From positions 1-64,000 of the forward strand of contig CANLUH010000011.1 of assembly GCA_947494205.1 (NCBI GenBank): DNA of 64,000 nt, written 5' to 3'. Within the stretch, counting starts at the first letter, position 1. Each line of letters opens with the position of its first letter. The position numbers and the translations under genes are program-made. The stretch is from an uncultured Flavobacteriaceae bacterium. GTDB taxonomy: Bacteria; Bacteroidota; Bacteroidia; Flavobacteriales; Flavobacteriaceae. The notes under the pieces were generated by a model. That model made no database searches and was not told the origin of the DNA. It saw only the letters and a program-made list of their open reading frames with translations. This document shows, in pieces, positions 45,773-56,572 of this stretch.

Positions 45773-47683
45773 TTATAATCCTGCTTGTTCTATTAACTCA
45801 TTAACCACTTCTGGGTTTAATAACGTAGAAGTATCCCCTAAATTAGAAATATCCTTACTTGCAATTTTACGCAGAATACGTCTCATAATTTTTCCAGACC
45901 GTGTTTTTGGTAAGCCATTTGTAAATTGAACGCTATCCAATTTAGCTATTGGTCCTATCCTATCGGTAATAAGTTGATTAATTTCTTTACTTAAATTATC
46001 GTGATTTCTTCCTTCTCCGGTTTCCTTTAATGTAATGTAACCACACAAGGCATTACCTTTTATATCGTGAGGAAAACCTACAATAGCACTTTCGGCTACA
46101 GCCGGATGTTCATTAATAGCATCTTCTATAGGTGCAGTTCCTAAATTATGTCCACTAACAATTATAACATCATCTACACGACCTGTAATTCTATAATAAC
46201 CAACTGCATCTCTTAAAGCTCCATCACCTGTAAAGTAATTGTTTTTATATGCAGAGAAATAAGTATCTCTATAACGGCCATGATTTCCATAAATAGTTCT
46301 TGCCATAGACGGCCATGGAAATTTAATACATAAACGTCCTTCTACTTGATTGCCTTTTATTTCATTCCCATTCTCATCCATAAGTGCTGGTTGAATCCCT
46401 GGCAACGGCAATGTTGCATACGTTGGAATTGTTGGCGTAGAATATGGTATTGGAGAAATCATAATACCACCTGTTTCTGTTTGCCACCATGTGTCTACAA
46501 TAGGGCTATTTTTCTTTCCTACATTATCGTTATACCAATGCCAAGCTTCTTCATTTATTGGTTCTCCTACTGTTCCTAATACTTTAAGAGAGCTTAGGTC
46601 ATACTTATTTACATAATCTAAATTTTCTTTAGCTAAGGCTCTAATAGCTGTTGGAGCAGTGTAAAACTGAGTGACTTTGTGTTTTTCTACAATCTCCCAG
46701 AATCGTCCATAATCTGGGTACGATGGGACGCCTTCAAACATTACTGTAGTAGCTCCATTTGCTAACGGACCGTATACAATATAACTATGTCCGGTTATCC
46801 AACCAATATCGGCAGTACACCAATACACATCCGACTCTCTATATTGAAACACGTTTTTAAAAGTATAAGCAGTATACACCATATATCCAGCAGTAGTATG
46901 CACCATTCCTTTAGGCTTACCTGTAGAACCAGATGTATATAATATAAATAGAGGGTCTTCAGCTTTTACAATGGTAGCTTTACAAACAGTATCTGCTTTA
47001 TCTAATAACGGCTGCAGCCATTTATCTCTTCCATCTTGCATAACGATTTCAGAATTAATACGTTTAGCAACTAAAACTGTAGACACACCTTCGCAGCTTT
47101 TTAAAGCTTCATCTACTATGCCTTTTAAATCTATTGTTTTGTTACCTCGATAACTACCATCAGTACATATCACCATCTTACAATCGCAATCATTTATTCG
47201 AGTTGCTAATGCTGTTGACGAAAAACCAGCAAATACAACAGAATGTACTGCGCCTATTCTAGCACAGGCTAATACAGATACCGCTAATTCTGGAATCATA
47301 GGTAGGTAAATACAAACGCGATCTCCTTTTTCTACGCCTTGAGATTTTAAAACGTTTGCAAATTTGGAAACACGTTCGTGTAACTCTTTATATGTTATAT
47401 GTAAAGTCTCTTCGTCTGGATTATTAGGTTCAAATAAAATTGCAGTTTTATCTCCTCTGGTAGCTAAATGCCTATCTATACAATTTTCTGTTATATTAAG
47501 TTCTGCACCTTCAAACCATTTTACTTCTGGCTTAGCGAAATCCCAACTTAAAACATTAGTCCATTTTTTACGCCATAGAAAGTGTTCTTCTGCAATTTCT
47601 TCCCAAAAATTTTCTGGGTTTCTAACAGAGTTTCTATAGACTTGCCAATATTCTTCTAAGTGTTTTATATGATAATTACTCAT
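45773..47683 (-). CDS. acs: Acetyl-CoA synthetase (AMP-forming)
   Basis: This 636-residue cytosolic enzyme of the ANL superfamily converts acetate, ATP and CoA to acetyl-CoA, AMP and PPi. Visible motifs are the P-loop-like YTSGSTGKPKG (about 250-262), DTWWQTETGG (about 400, substrate and nucleotide contact), the hinge region YRITGRVDDVIIVSG and the C-terminal KTRSGKIMRRILR containing the catalytic Lys that is a known acetylation site in bacterial Acs. Length and motif order match the family closely (typically about 630-660 residues). It faces the RHS unit across a shared terminator and is divergent from the M14 peptidase. It is not obviously linked to the PKS locus, although acetyl-CoA is a precursor. 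Confidence 0.96.
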   Translation of the reverse strand: MSNYHIKHLEEYWQVYRNSVRNPENFWEEIAEEHFLWRKKWTNVLSWDFAKPEVKWFEGAELNITENCIDRHLATRGDKTAILFEPNNPDEETLHITYKELHERVSKFANVLKSQGVEKGDRVCIYLPMIPELAVSVLACARIGAVHSVVFAGFSSTALATRINDCDCKMVICTDGSYRGNKTIDLKGIVDEALKSCEGVSTVLVAKRINSEIVMQDGRDKWLQPLLDKADTVCKATIVKAEDPLFILYTSGSTGKPKGMVHTTAGYMVYTAYTFKNVFQYRESDVYWCTADIGWITGHSYIVYGPLANGATTVMFEGVPSYPDYGRFWEIVEKHKVTQFYTAPTAIRALAKENLDYVNKYDLSSLKVLGTVGEPINEEAWHWYNDNVGKKNSPIVDTWWQTETGGIMISPIPYSTPTIPTYATLPLPGIQPALMDENGNEIKGNQVEGRLCIKFPWPSMARTIYGNHGRYRDTYFSAYKNNYFTGDGALRDAVGYYRITGRVDDVIIVSGHNLGTAPIEDAINEHPAVAESAIVGFPHDIKGNALCGYITLKETGEGRNHDNLSKEINQLITDRIGPIAKLDSVQFTNGLPKTRSGKIMRRILRKIASKDISNLGDTSTLLNPEVVNELIEQAGL

Positions 47684-47715
47684 ACATTATAATTTCATTT
47701 TTGTTATAATTAAGC

Positions 47716-47745
47716 TAAAGATACATGCTTTATATTAATTACAAA
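47716..47745 (-). promoter_or_regulatory. Candidate acs promoter of Bacteroidota type
   Basis: On the minus strand TTTG (47742-47745) is followed after 18 bp by TATCTTTA (47716-47723), which matches TAnnTTTG at 7 of 8 positions. Spacing fits the -33/-7 pattern of Bacteroidota sigma-ABfr-type promoters. It lies about 33 bp before the acs start. The rest of the 337-bp divergent gap to 48020 shows an AT-rich sequence and a TTTTATCGA box at 47933-47941. Confidence 0.5.
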
Positions 47746-48020
47746 ACTTCATAGTCTTTTGAGTTATTTAAATCTAATTGAAGTGCAAATTAATTTTAAA
47801 AAATTAGATTAACATGTAATTAACTATGTTTCGTTCCGACTGACACCTCACAAGTTTAAGCTCAAATTTATTAATAACTAGCTGTTATTCTCACGTTTTG
47901 AATAACTATACAAACCTGCACTTATAAATGCATTTTATCGATTTTATTTGCATTTCACGGTGTTTTTGAAGTTTTTTTTATACTTTAGTAAGACTCAGCT
48001 CCCAAAAAAACCTACCTACC

Positions 48021-50726
48021 ATGAAAAGAATAATACTCTTATTTATCGTTTTTACCACCTCATTAATTAGTTTAAATGCTCAGGAAACTAATAGACAAAA
48101 AGCTGAAAAATATTTAGAAGAGAAAGGTGAAGTTTGTTTTACATTTAAAGCATCAAACAAAGAACAATTTCATGAGTTATCTAAGGTAGTAACTATAGGT
48201 CATAAACATATAGATGAAACAATTTTAGAGATTGAAGCCTATGCAGATACTAAAGCTTTTCAGCAATTTCTAACATATAATATTCCATATCAGGTTAATA
48301 TTAAAGATAACGAATTACAATTTGATCCTCATAAAAGCGGATTGTCTCCACAAGCTTTATCTAAAAACTCAGCAATAGCTCCTGGATGGGATACAACATG
48401 GGACTCTTACCCTACTTATACCGAATATGTAGATAAAATGAATTACTATGCTAATACTTTTCCTTCGCTATGTTCGCTAGAAACAATAGGTACTACTCAA
48501 AACGGAAGAGCGTTATTAGTATTAAAAATTTCGGACAATGTAAATACCGAAGAAGCAGAGCCTGAGTTTTTTTATACCTCATCTATGCATGGTAATGAAA
48601 TTGCTGGATTTCCTTTAATGATAAGACTTATAGATTACCTATTAAATAATTATGGAACTAATACAGAAGTAACCAATTTAGTAAACTCAACAGAATTATA
48701 CATTAATCCTTCTGCAAACCCAGATGGTACTTATGGTTCTACAGGGAGTGTAACTATAAGTAATCCAACTCGATCCAATGCTAGCGGACAAGATTTAAAT
48801 AGAAACTATCCTGATCATGAGAATATAGGACGAATTAATGAAGGGGCAGGAAACACTAGTAGATTACATGTTAATAGCACTGGAGGAGTATACGAATTGG
48901 AAACTACAGCTTTTATGAACTTTGAAGCCTCAAAAAACTTTGTACTTTCTGCAAATTTTCATGGAGGCACAGAATTAGTTAATTACCCTGGCGATAATAC
49001 ATTTACACAACATGCCGATCATGATTATTACGAATACATCTCAGCAGAATATGCTACACATGCTCAAAATGCAAGTGACGCTTTAGGCGATTTTAATTAT
49101 ATGACAATAGATGAAGATCAGGGTACTTATCCTAGTCCAGGTGTAACTCATGGCGCAACTTGGTATACCGTTTATGGAGGAAGACAAGATTACATGACTT
49201 ATTTTAGGCATGCCAAAGAAGTAACTATAGAACTATCTAATACAAAGTTTATTAATGGCTCTCTATTACCCGATTTATGGGAATATAACAGACAAGCATT
49301 TCTAGATTATATTAAACAAGCTAATTTTGGATTTCAAGGCATTGTTAGCGATGCATCTGGAAACCCTATTGCTGCAAAAATTTCTATAGCAGGACATGAC
49401 TTTAATAATTCGTGGGTAAATTCAAGCAAAACATTAGGAGACTATTATAGACTTATAGACGCTGGTACATATAATGTTACATATGAAGCTGATGGCTACA
49501 CGTCGCAAACCATTAGTGTAACAGTTACAAATAACACAAAAACGATACAAAACGTAACATTAGTAGCTATAACACCAGAGCCAACATCTAGTGACAATAG
49601 TGTTTGCGAAGCTCAATCTGCCACTCTAATAGCTTCTGGATCTGGAACATTAAACTGGTACGATGCAGTAGACTCCTCTATTCCAATCCACACTGGTACA
49701 ACATACGATACACCTTCATTACATGTAAATACAACATACTATGTTGAAGATGTTATTACAAAACCATCTGTTGGTATTACAGATAGTCAAAGTAATGGAG
49801 CACAAAGATCTGGCAGCAGATATTTAGTTTTTGATGCTTCGGAATCTGTTCTTTTAAATAAAGTAACTATTAATCCAAATCAAGCAGGTGAAATGGAAGT
49901 TCAATTACAAGATAGTAATGGAAACATGTTAGATTCTAGAGTAATCCTAATTGAAAGCTCAGGAGTACAAACCATAGATTTAGATTTTTTAATACCTATA
50001 GGAACAGACTTAAGATTAACTGCTGTAGAATTATCCAGTGGTTTATCGTTATATAGAACAGGTACTGGGGTTTCTTACCCATATACAAATAGCAGTGGCA
50101 TATCTATAAAAGATAGTAGTGCTGGTAGTTCATTTTACTATTTCTTTTATAATTGGGATATTGCAGATATTAAAAGTTCTAGAAAAGCGGTAAATGTAAC
50201 TGTAACGCCTTCATCTATAGCTGATTTTTCTTTTGAAGTAAATCCGTCTAATAATGGAGAAGTAACGTTTACCAATACCTCTATAAATTCTGACACTTAC
50301 ACATGGGATTTTGGAGATGCTATTGGATCATCTAATACAATTAACCCTACATACACATATACTGAGTCTGGAACTTTCGACGTTACCTTAACAAGCACAA
50401 ATACTATTTGTGGTAACGATACAAAAACAGTTTCAGTAACTGTAAACATCTCTACTTTAAGTATTACTGAAAATATATTAGAGAATATTAAAGTATTCCC
50501 TAATCCATTTAATAGTAGTATAACTGTTAATTTACCTCAATCTATAAATACCATAGATATAACGTTATATGATTTAAGTGGACGCATTATTTTTAACACA
50601 AATAAGGCACTAACAAATAATACAATACAGATTAAAAACTTAGAAACACTATCTAAAGGAACTTACATCTTACAAATATTAGATTTAGAAACTAACGCAA
50701 CTTTAAAACGCAAAATAATTAAATAG
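48021..50726 (+). CDS. Secreted M14 zinc carboxypeptidase with PKD and T9SS domains
   Basis: This 901-residue protein has a signal peptide (1-20, LNAQ). An M14 peptidase domain covers about 125-430, with zinc ligands in SMHGNEIAG (His/Glu near 190) and NFHGG (His near 314), substrate-binding LNRNYPD, and the catalytic Glu in VTIELS (about 404). It continues with a carboxypeptidase regulatory-like domain (about 435-515), an Ig-like segment (SVCEAQSATL, NWYDA), a beta-sandwich region, a PKD domain (about 735-815; TYTWDFGD), and a type A T9SS sorting domain starting KVFPNPFNSSITV (about 825-901). It is expected to trim C-terminal residues of extracellular peptides. The zinc site and catalytic Glu are complete, so it should be active. 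A terminator follows directly. Confidence 0.92.
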   Translation: MKRIILLFIVFTTSLISLNAQETNRQKAEKYLEEKGEVCFTFKASNKEQFHELSKVVTIGHKHIDETILEIEAYADTKAFQQFLTYNIPYQVNIKDNELQFDPHKSGLSPQALSKNSAIAPGWDTTWDSYPTYTEYVDKMNYYANTFPSLCSLETIGTTQNGRALLVLKISDNVNTEEAEPEFFYTSSMHGNEIAGFPLMIRLIDYLLNNYGTNTEVTNLVNSTELYINPSANPDGTYGSTGSVTISNPTRSNASGQDLNRNYPDHENIGRINEGAGNTSRLHVNSTGGVYELETTAFMNFEASKNFVLSANFHGGTELVNYPGDNTFTQHADHDYYEYISAEYATHAQNASDALGDFNYMTIDEDQGTYPSPGVTHGATWYTVYGGRQDYMTYFRHAKEVTIELSNTKFINGSLLPDLWEYNRQAFLDYIKQANFGFQGIVSDASGNPIAAKISIAGHDFNNSWVNSSKTLGDYYRLIDAGTYNVTYEADGYTSQTISVTVTNNTKTIQNVTLVAITPEPTSSDNSVCEAQSATLIASGSGTLNWYDAVDSSIPIHTGTTYDTPSLHVNTTYYVEDVITKPSVGITDSQSNGAQRSGSRYLVFDASESVLLNKVTINPNQAGEMEVQLQDSNGNMLDSRVILIESSGVQTIDLDFLIPIGTDLRLTAVELSSGLSLYRTGTGVSYPYTNSSGISIKDSSAGSSFYYFFYNWDIADIKSSRKAVNVTVTPSSIADFSFEVNPSNNGEVTFTNTSINSDTYTWDFGDAIGSSNTINPTYTYTESGTFDVTLTSTNTICGNDTKTVSVTVNISTLSITENILENIKVFPNPFNSSITVNLPQSINTIDITLYDLSGRIIFNTNKALTNNTIQIKNLETLSKGTYILQILDLETNATLKRKIIK

Positions 50727-50772
50727 GCTTCTCACTTAATCTATTCAAATACAACAACTAACATTATTAAAG

Positions 50773-50800
50773 AGGGCTTGAAATGAAAATTTCAGGCCTT
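50773..50800 (+). terminator. Intrinsic terminator of the M14 peptidase gene
   Basis: AGGGCTTGAAAT (50773-50784) pairs with ATTTCAGGCCTT (50789-50800), with a few G-U pairs and a 4-base loop, and runs into TTTTTTG on the plus strand. It begins 46 bp after the stop codon. Confidence 0.88.
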
Positions 50801-50848
50801 TTTTGTGTAAAAATACATTCGGAAATTTTTAATTTCAACAAACAAAAC

Positions 50849-50924
50849 GTGCATTTCATCGATTAAAAAAGCTTATTCAACGTATTTCATCGAAAATATC
50901 GCTCTAACAATTACCATTCATCGA
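50849..50924 (+). promoter_or_regulatory. Three direct repeats of (A/T)TTCATCGA spaced exactly 31 bp
   Basis: TTTCATCGA at 50854-50862, TTTCATCGA at 50885-50893 and ATTCATCGA at 50916-50924 are spaced 31 and 31 bp start to start, about three helical turns, so they face the same side of the helix. They lie 80-150 bp before the start of the large T9SS cargo gene. This layout suggests cooperative binding of a transcription regulator. Confidence 0.6.
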
Positions 50925-51004
50925 AAATAATTGTATTTAAACCTTTACTTAGATATATTTAGTTAATAGAAAATTAGTCCCCAACTAATTAAATCTTCCT
51001 ACTT

Positions 51005-54000
51005 ATGAAAACTTTTACCCTCAAAAAGCATTTACAATCTGTAAATTTAAAAAAAGCATTGTTATTAATTCTAATAACAATTTTCACTCAATTATCTAAC
51101 TCCCAAAACGCATCTGTAGATGTTACTGTAACCTGGCCAAATTGGTCTTCGGAAAACAGAGCAGAAATATATGATCCTTCTGGCATATTAGTGTCTACTA
51201 TAGACAATGGTTACTCAGGACTATATAACGATTCCTATTCTACTACAGTAAATTTAGGGTGTATTCCTACAGGAAATAATTATTACGTAATTATGTACGA
51301 CAACTATGGAGATGGATGGAACGGTGGTGCATCAAATATTACAATAAATTCTGGAGGCGCTACTGTGTTAACAAATTCTGGAGCAAATGCTAGTGTAGCA
51401 GGATACACTTTATATTTTAATGTTTCAGGAAACTGCTCATGTACATCGTCAGTTAACACGTTTCCATATACAGAAAGTTTTGAATCTGGTTTAGGTCTAT
51501 GGACACAAAATGCTTTCGATGGTTTCGATTGGACAAGAAACAACGGTACTACTATATCTTCTGGTACAGGACCAAATAATGCTGCAGATGGTACATATTA
51601 TATGTATACAGAAGCCTCATATAATTATAACAACTACTCATACTTAGAAAGCCCTTGTTTTGATTTAACTAGTATGTCTTCTGCCATATTCTCTTTCTAT
51701 TACCATATGTATGGTGGTACAATGGGAACTTTAAATGTAGACTTAAGTACAGATGGAGGGTCGACTTACCCTGTTAATCTTTGGTCTCAAACTGGAAGTG
51801 TACAAACTAGTAACGGAGCAGCATGGAATCAAGCAACAATAGATCTAAGTGCTTATTTAGGACAAACTATTAAAATACGTTTTTCTGGAACTACTGGTAA
51901 TAATTACCAAAGTGACATGTCTATAGATGATATTTCTTTAACTACAATGAGTACACCTCAACCAGAAATAGATGTTACAGGAAATAGTGTTTCTATTACT
52001 AATGGAGATACTACTCCTAGTACAACAGACGACACAGACTTTGGAGCCTTAGCTGTAGCTGCTGGATCTACAACAAATACATTTACTATTAACAATTTGG
52101 GAACATTAAACCTTAATTTAACAGGGGGCTCTCCTTATGTTAGTGTTTCAGGAACTAATCCTGCAGATTTCACTTTATCGTCTAATCCAACAACTCCTAT
52201 TACTCCGGGAGGAAGTACAAGTTTTGATATTACTTTTGACCCAACTGGTAATGGTGTTAGAACAGCAATAATTACAATTGCGAATAACGATTCAGATGAA
52301 AGCTCTTATACCTTTCTAGTAGAAGGTTTTGGAGGTATACCAGTAATAGAAGCTCCAGGAGGAATAACTGCCAACCTAGAACTTTGGTTAAAAGCTAATG
52401 ATGGAGCAGGAACAGCAGATGGACAAGCTTTAACAACATGGTATGACCAAGCAAACTCTAACAATGCTACAACACCAAATCCAGGACAAGAACCTACTTA
52501 CAGAGATAATGCAAATTATAATGTAAACTTTAACCCTGTAGTAGATTTTGAAAACGATTATAACAATGCACCTGTAGATTATACTTACTCTGATACCACT
52601 AGAGATATTATGGCTGGGGCATCAGGATATTATTCAGATGACATTTATGTTGTACTTATTCCAGACATTAACACAACATCTTCTACGCCAAGTATGGATA
52701 TTTTCTGTGCAGACTCAGACACAAGTACACAAGCTACAGATGGTACAGGTATTGGTTATGGTGCTTACTCTGTAAGATTTGCTGGAGAAGTATTGTCATT
52801 TGCACATGGTACTACCCCTAATGGAACTACTCCTGTCAACGATAGGGGTTATGGTGTAGCGCAAGTTAATAATACTTCTAACTACGATAATGCTGGCATT
52901 ATAAACGGACGTCACAATACTTCAAACTCTGCATACGAATTGCTGTATAACAGTAATAATGTTGTAAACACTGAAGTAGGTGTTCCACAATTTGGGACTG
53001 TTGATAATGCTAATTATTGGTTAGGACGAAGTGAAGGTTACAAAGGAAGTTTAGATGGTCGTATTGTTGAACTTATAACATTCTCTGCAAGAAATTCAGA
53101 TGGAGCAGATCGCGATAGAATTGAATCGTACTTAGCAATAAAATACGGAATTACATTAGGAGTAAACGGAGTTAGCCAAAACTACTTAGACTCAAATGGA
53201 AACATTATTTGGGATGTAGCTGCAAACAGCGGTTACAACTACGATATTGCAGGAATTGGAAGAGATGACGACTCTGCATTAAACCAAAAACAATCTAAAA
53301 GCGTTAACAATGGCTCTATAGTAGCATTATCGTTAAGCAACACAGAATTAACAAACAACCTTAATATTAATGGATTTAGCACCGATAGAGAGTTCTTAAT
53401 TTGGGGGAATGATGGTAATAATACAAACTCTTCTGCAACCTCAATAACTGTAAGTTTAGGACCAGCAACCATTACAACAGTAACAGATGTAATGAATAGA
53501 AAATGGAAAATAAACGAAACAGCTGGAGATGATGTTGGTACTGTAGAAGTTTCTGTATTCGAAACAGATTTTGCAGGACTTCCACCATTAACAGGAAACG
53601 ATGCCTACGTGATGTTAGTAGCAGACGACCCTAATTTTACAACCAGTTTACAAACTGTATTTTTAGACCCTAGCACATTTAATGGCTTAGCGACTAGAGA
53701 GGGTACTTACGATTTTGATGGTACTAAGTACTTTACATTTGGAGTAGCACACGAAGAAGTAAGAACAAGACATTTAGGATTCGATGGTATAGACAACTAT
53801 ACTTTAATAGGAGACAGAGTAGATTTAGCAGGAAGCTTTACTGCATCTGCTTGGGTAAAGCCAGATGGAGATAATGCATTGGCTTCAGATAAAACTATTG
53901 TTGCCAAAAATAACGGTACAACAGGATATAAGTTCTTTGTAACAAATGGAAATAGTGTAAGCTTTTCTGTAGGAACAACAGCAGCAGATAGAATAGATTC

Positions 54001-56383
54001 TAACACAACGTTACCAAACAATGTATGGCATCATGTTTCAGTAACGTATGATGGTACAACAGCAAACTTATATATAGATGGTGTTCTAGATAACACAAAA
54101 GCAATGACATCTCCAACACCAAATGGATCTGCTTTTGCTATTGGAGCCATTTATGTGAGTAAATCTAATATTCAAGACTTCTTTAAAGGAGATATAGATG
54201 AAATTCGTATTTGGGATGCAGCTCTTACAGCAAATCAATTACGCTATGTAATGAATCAAGAATTAGAGAAAGCTGCTACAGTTGTAAATGGAACAGTTGT
54301 ACCAAACACTATTACTAAAAATGAAATTGAAGTTGTTGACTGGACTAATTTATTAGCATACTATAATATGAATTCATATATAGGTACGCACTTAAATGAT
54401 GTATCTGGAAATGGTAATAGAGGTAGCTTAACAGATCCTGATCAATTTACTTTAGAATATCAATCTTCTCCTCTACCATACAACTCTTTAGCAGATGGAG
54501 ATTGGAATGATAACTTAACATGGCAAAATGGAGGTGAACAATACATACCTGGATCACCATCAATAGTAGATCCTACTATTACAGTAGATTGGAATATAGT
54601 TAGAACAAACCACAATATAACAATAGACAACACTTCTAGTTTACCTACAGCAAACAGAGACAACAGAACTGTATTAAGTTTAATGGTAGATGCTAATAAA
54701 GTTGAAGTTGTTGGAGACAATGCAACAGACACTGGTAATGGTTTAACAGTAACTCACTATTTAAGTATAGATGGTAAATTAGACTTACAAGGCGAATCTC
54801 AGTTAATACAAACTGTTGGCAGTGATTTCAATCCTGCAAGTTCTGGAACCTTAGAAAGAGACCAACAAGGTACTCAAGATCTATTTACTTATAATTACTG
54901 GTCATCACCTGTAGGCGTAACTAATACAACAACTAATAATAATAGTTATACAGTACCAGATATTTTTAATGATGGTACAAACCCTAATGCACCGGGACCA
55001 ATAAACTTTATTACAACAGGTTTTGACGGAACACAATCCCCTTTAGGAATAGCAGATTTCTGGATATGGAAATATAGTAATGACGCTACAAGCTATTACA
55101 ACTGGCAACATGTAAGAAGCACAGGTACATTATTAGCAGGAGAAGGCTTCTCTATGAAAGGCGTTAATAATACTAGTGGAAATGTGTCTTTAGAACAAAA
55201 CTATGTTTTAGAAGGAAAACCAAATAATGGAGATATTACATTACCTATAACAGCAGGAAACTCTTATTTAGTAGGAAACCCATACGCTTCTGCAATAGAT
55301 GCTCATCAATTTATTTTAGATAATGCGCCAGTAATAGAAAACGCAGGAGCAACTAGCGGAACATTATATTTCTGGGAGCACTGGGGAGGCGGAACGCACA
55401 ATACAGCAGAATACCAAGGTGGTTATGCAACCTATAACTTATCTGGTGCAGTACCAGCAGCAACATTAGGAAACAATACTTTAGGAAGCGGAGGAACACC
55501 AACTAAATTACCTGGACGCTATATTGCAGTTGCACAAGGATTCTTTGTAGGTGGAGAAGCAACAGGAGATATTGTTTTTAATAATGGACAACGTGTATTC
55601 CAAAAAGAAGATATTACAAATTCAATTTTTGTTAGAAATTCAGAAAACAATACAGCAGCAGCTGCAAGTCAACCACCAGTTACTCCTCCAGATGGAGATA
55701 CAAGACTAAAAATTCGTTTAGGATTTAGTTCTGTAAATGAAATGAACAGACAATTACTTGTTACAGCTGATCCTTACGCTAGTTTAGGTGTAGATTATGG
55801 TTACGATGGAGAAAACACTGAAACTCAAATGGACGATTTATATTGGATGATAGAGGACAAAAAGTATGTAATACAAGGTGTAGACACTATAGAAGACTCT
55901 ACAGTTTTACCTTTAGGCATACATACAGATACAAATGGAAGCAATACGTTTAGAGTAGATGAATTAATAAATGCACCAAGCGACTTAGAAGTATACATTT
56001 ACGATACAGTAACAGAATTGTACCATGACATTAAAACAAATGAATTCTCTATAAACTTAGATGCAGGAGAATACCTAGACCGCTTTGAATTAAGATTTGC
56101 TAATGCTAATACATTAAGTGTAGAGGATATTGAAATAAGTGAAAATATAGCATTCTACTTTGCAAATAACAATGAAACTATAGTTGTAGAAAATCCTAAA
56201 TTAGAAACTATAAAATCTGTAGAGCTATTTAATATATTAGGACAATCTATTCTAAAATTTGAAAACGAAACAAAGGCTCAAGAGCTTATAGAATTTAAAA
56301 CTAATGGCATAAGCTCAGGTAGTTATATCCTAGAACTTAAAACTGAAACTGGTAAATTATCGAAAAAAGTACTGATTGAGTAG
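51005..56383 (+). CDS. Giant multidomain LamG-type T9SS cargo protein (paralogue 1)
   Basis: The protein has 1792 residues. It has a signal peptide (1-34) and an N-terminal beta domain (about 36-146; TWPNWSSENRAEIY, MYDNYGDGWNGG). A MAM-like domain follows (about 150-316; YTESFESGLGLW, MSIDDISL), then a choice-of-anchor-D-like Ig domain (about 325-450; TTDDTDFGALAV, FDITFDPTGNG). Next is a first concanavalin/LamG-like region (about 455-720; PGGITANLELWLKAND), a linker beta domain, and a classical LamG domain (about 926-1100; TASAWVKPDG, VWHHVSVTYDG, IDEIRIWDAAL). Further beta-rich sequence leads to a T9SS sorting domain ending GKLSKKVLIE. It is presumably a surface adhesin or glycan-binding protein; no catalytic site is seen. 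The next gene is a close paralogue, and a terminator lies between them, so they are separate units. Confidence 0.87.
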   Translation: MKTFTLKKHLQSVNLKKALLLILITIFTQLSNSQNASVDVTVTWPNWSSENRAEIYDPSGILVSTIDNGYSGLYNDSYSTTVNLGCIPTGNNYYVIMYDNYGDGWNGGASNITINSGGATVLTNSGANASVAGYTLYFNVSGNCSCTSSVNTFPYTESFESGLGLWTQNAFDGFDWTRNNGTTISSGTGPNNAADGTYYMYTEASYNYNNYSYLESPCFDLTSMSSAIFSFYYHMYGGTMGTLNVDLSTDGGSTYPVNLWSQTGSVQTSNGAAWNQATIDLSAYLGQTIKIRFSGTTGNNYQSDMSIDDISLTTMSTPQPEIDVTGNSVSITNGDTTPSTTDDTDFGALAVAAGSTTNTFTINNLGTLNLNLTGGSPYVSVSGTNPADFTLSSNPTTPITPGGSTSFDITFDPTGNGVRTAIITIANNDSDESSYTFLVEGFGGIPVIEAPGGITANLELWLKANDGAGTADGQALTTWYDQANSNNATTPNPGQEPTYRDNANYNVNFNPVVDFENDYNNAPVDYTYSDTTRDIMAGASGYYSDDIYVVLIPDINTTSSTPSMDIFCADSDTSTQATDGTGIGYGAYSVRFAGEVLSFAHGTTPNGTTPVNDRGYGVAQVNNTSNYDNAGIINGRHNTSNSAYELLYNSNNVVNTEVGVPQFGTVDNANYWLGRSEGYKGSLDGRIVELITFSARNSDGADRDRIESYLAIKYGITLGVNGVSQNYLDSNGNIIWDVAANSGYNYDIAGIGRDDDSALNQKQSKSVNNGSIVALSLSNTELTNNLNINGFSTDREFLIWGNDGNNTNSSATSITVSLGPATITTVTDVMNRKWKINETAGDDVGTVEVSVFETDFAGLPPLTGNDAYVMLVADDPNFTTSLQTVFLDPSTFNGLATREGTYDFDGTKYFTFGVAHEEVRTRHLGFDGIDNYTLIGDRVDLAGSFTASAWVKPDGDNALASDKTIVAKNNGTTGYKFFVTNGNSVSFSVGTTAADRIDSNTTLPNNVWHHVSVTYDGTTANLYIDGVLDNTKAMTSPTPNGSAFAIGAIYVSKSNIQDFFKGDIDEIRIWDAALTANQLRYVMNQELEKAATVVNGTVVPNTITKNEIEVVDWTNLLAYYNMNSYIGTHLNDVSGNGNRGSLTDPDQFTLEYQSSPLPYNSLADGDWNDNLTWQNGGEQYIPGSPSIVDPTITVDWNIVRTNHNITIDNTSSLPTANRDNRTVLSLMVDANKVEVVGDNATDTGNGLTVTHYLSIDGKLDLQGESQLIQTVGSDFNPASSGTLERDQQGTQDLFTYNYWSSPVGVTNTTTNNNSYTVPDIFNDGTNPNAPGPINFITTGFDGTQSPLGIADFWIWKYSNDATSYYNWQHVRSTGTLLAGEGFSMKGVNNTSGNVSLEQNYVLEGKPNNGDITLPITAGNSYLVGNPYASAIDAHQFILDNAPVIENAGATSGTLYFWEHWGGGTHNTAEYQGGYATYNLSGAVPAATLGNNTLGSGGTPTKLPGRYIAVAQGFFVGGEATGDIVFNNGQRVFQKEDITNSIFVRNSENNTAAAASQPPVTPPDGDTRLKIRLGFSSVNEMNRQLLVTADPYASLGVDYGYDGENTETQMDDLYWMIEDKKYVIQGVDTIEDSTVLPLGIHTDTNGSNTFRVDELINAPSDLEVYIYDTVTELYHDIKTNEFSINLDAGEYLDRFELRFANANTLSVEDIEISENIAFYFANNNETIVVENPKLETIKSVELFNILGQSILKFENETKAQELIEFKTNGISSGSYILELKTETGKLSKKVLIE

Positions 56384-56430
56384 TTAATTGTAGCCTCAAA
56401 TCTATAATAAATATTATCAGTAACTTTCTA

Positions 56431-56457
56431 AATCCCAAAACTTTACGTTTTGGGATT
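56431..56457 (+). terminator. Intrinsic terminator after paralogue 1
   Basis: AATCCCAAAAC (56431-56441) and GTTTTGGGATT (56447-56457) form a perfect 11-bp stem with a 5-base loop followed by TTATGTTTT, 48 bp after the stop codon. Confidence 0.9.
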
Positions 56458-56572
56458 TTATGTTTTAATAAATTTTAACATAAAAAAATTATAAGCAAAC
56501 GTAAGTTAATTACAACATACTCGTCTTAATAAGGGTAAAAGTTAGAAATTTAAAATACTAACTTAACATTAT

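Noticed and set aside
47820-48020. A second set of phased TTTCATCGA boxes upstream of the M14 peptidase
   Set aside because: Only one near match (TTTTATCGA, 47933-47941) and one poor match (TTTCACGG) are present, with different spacing.
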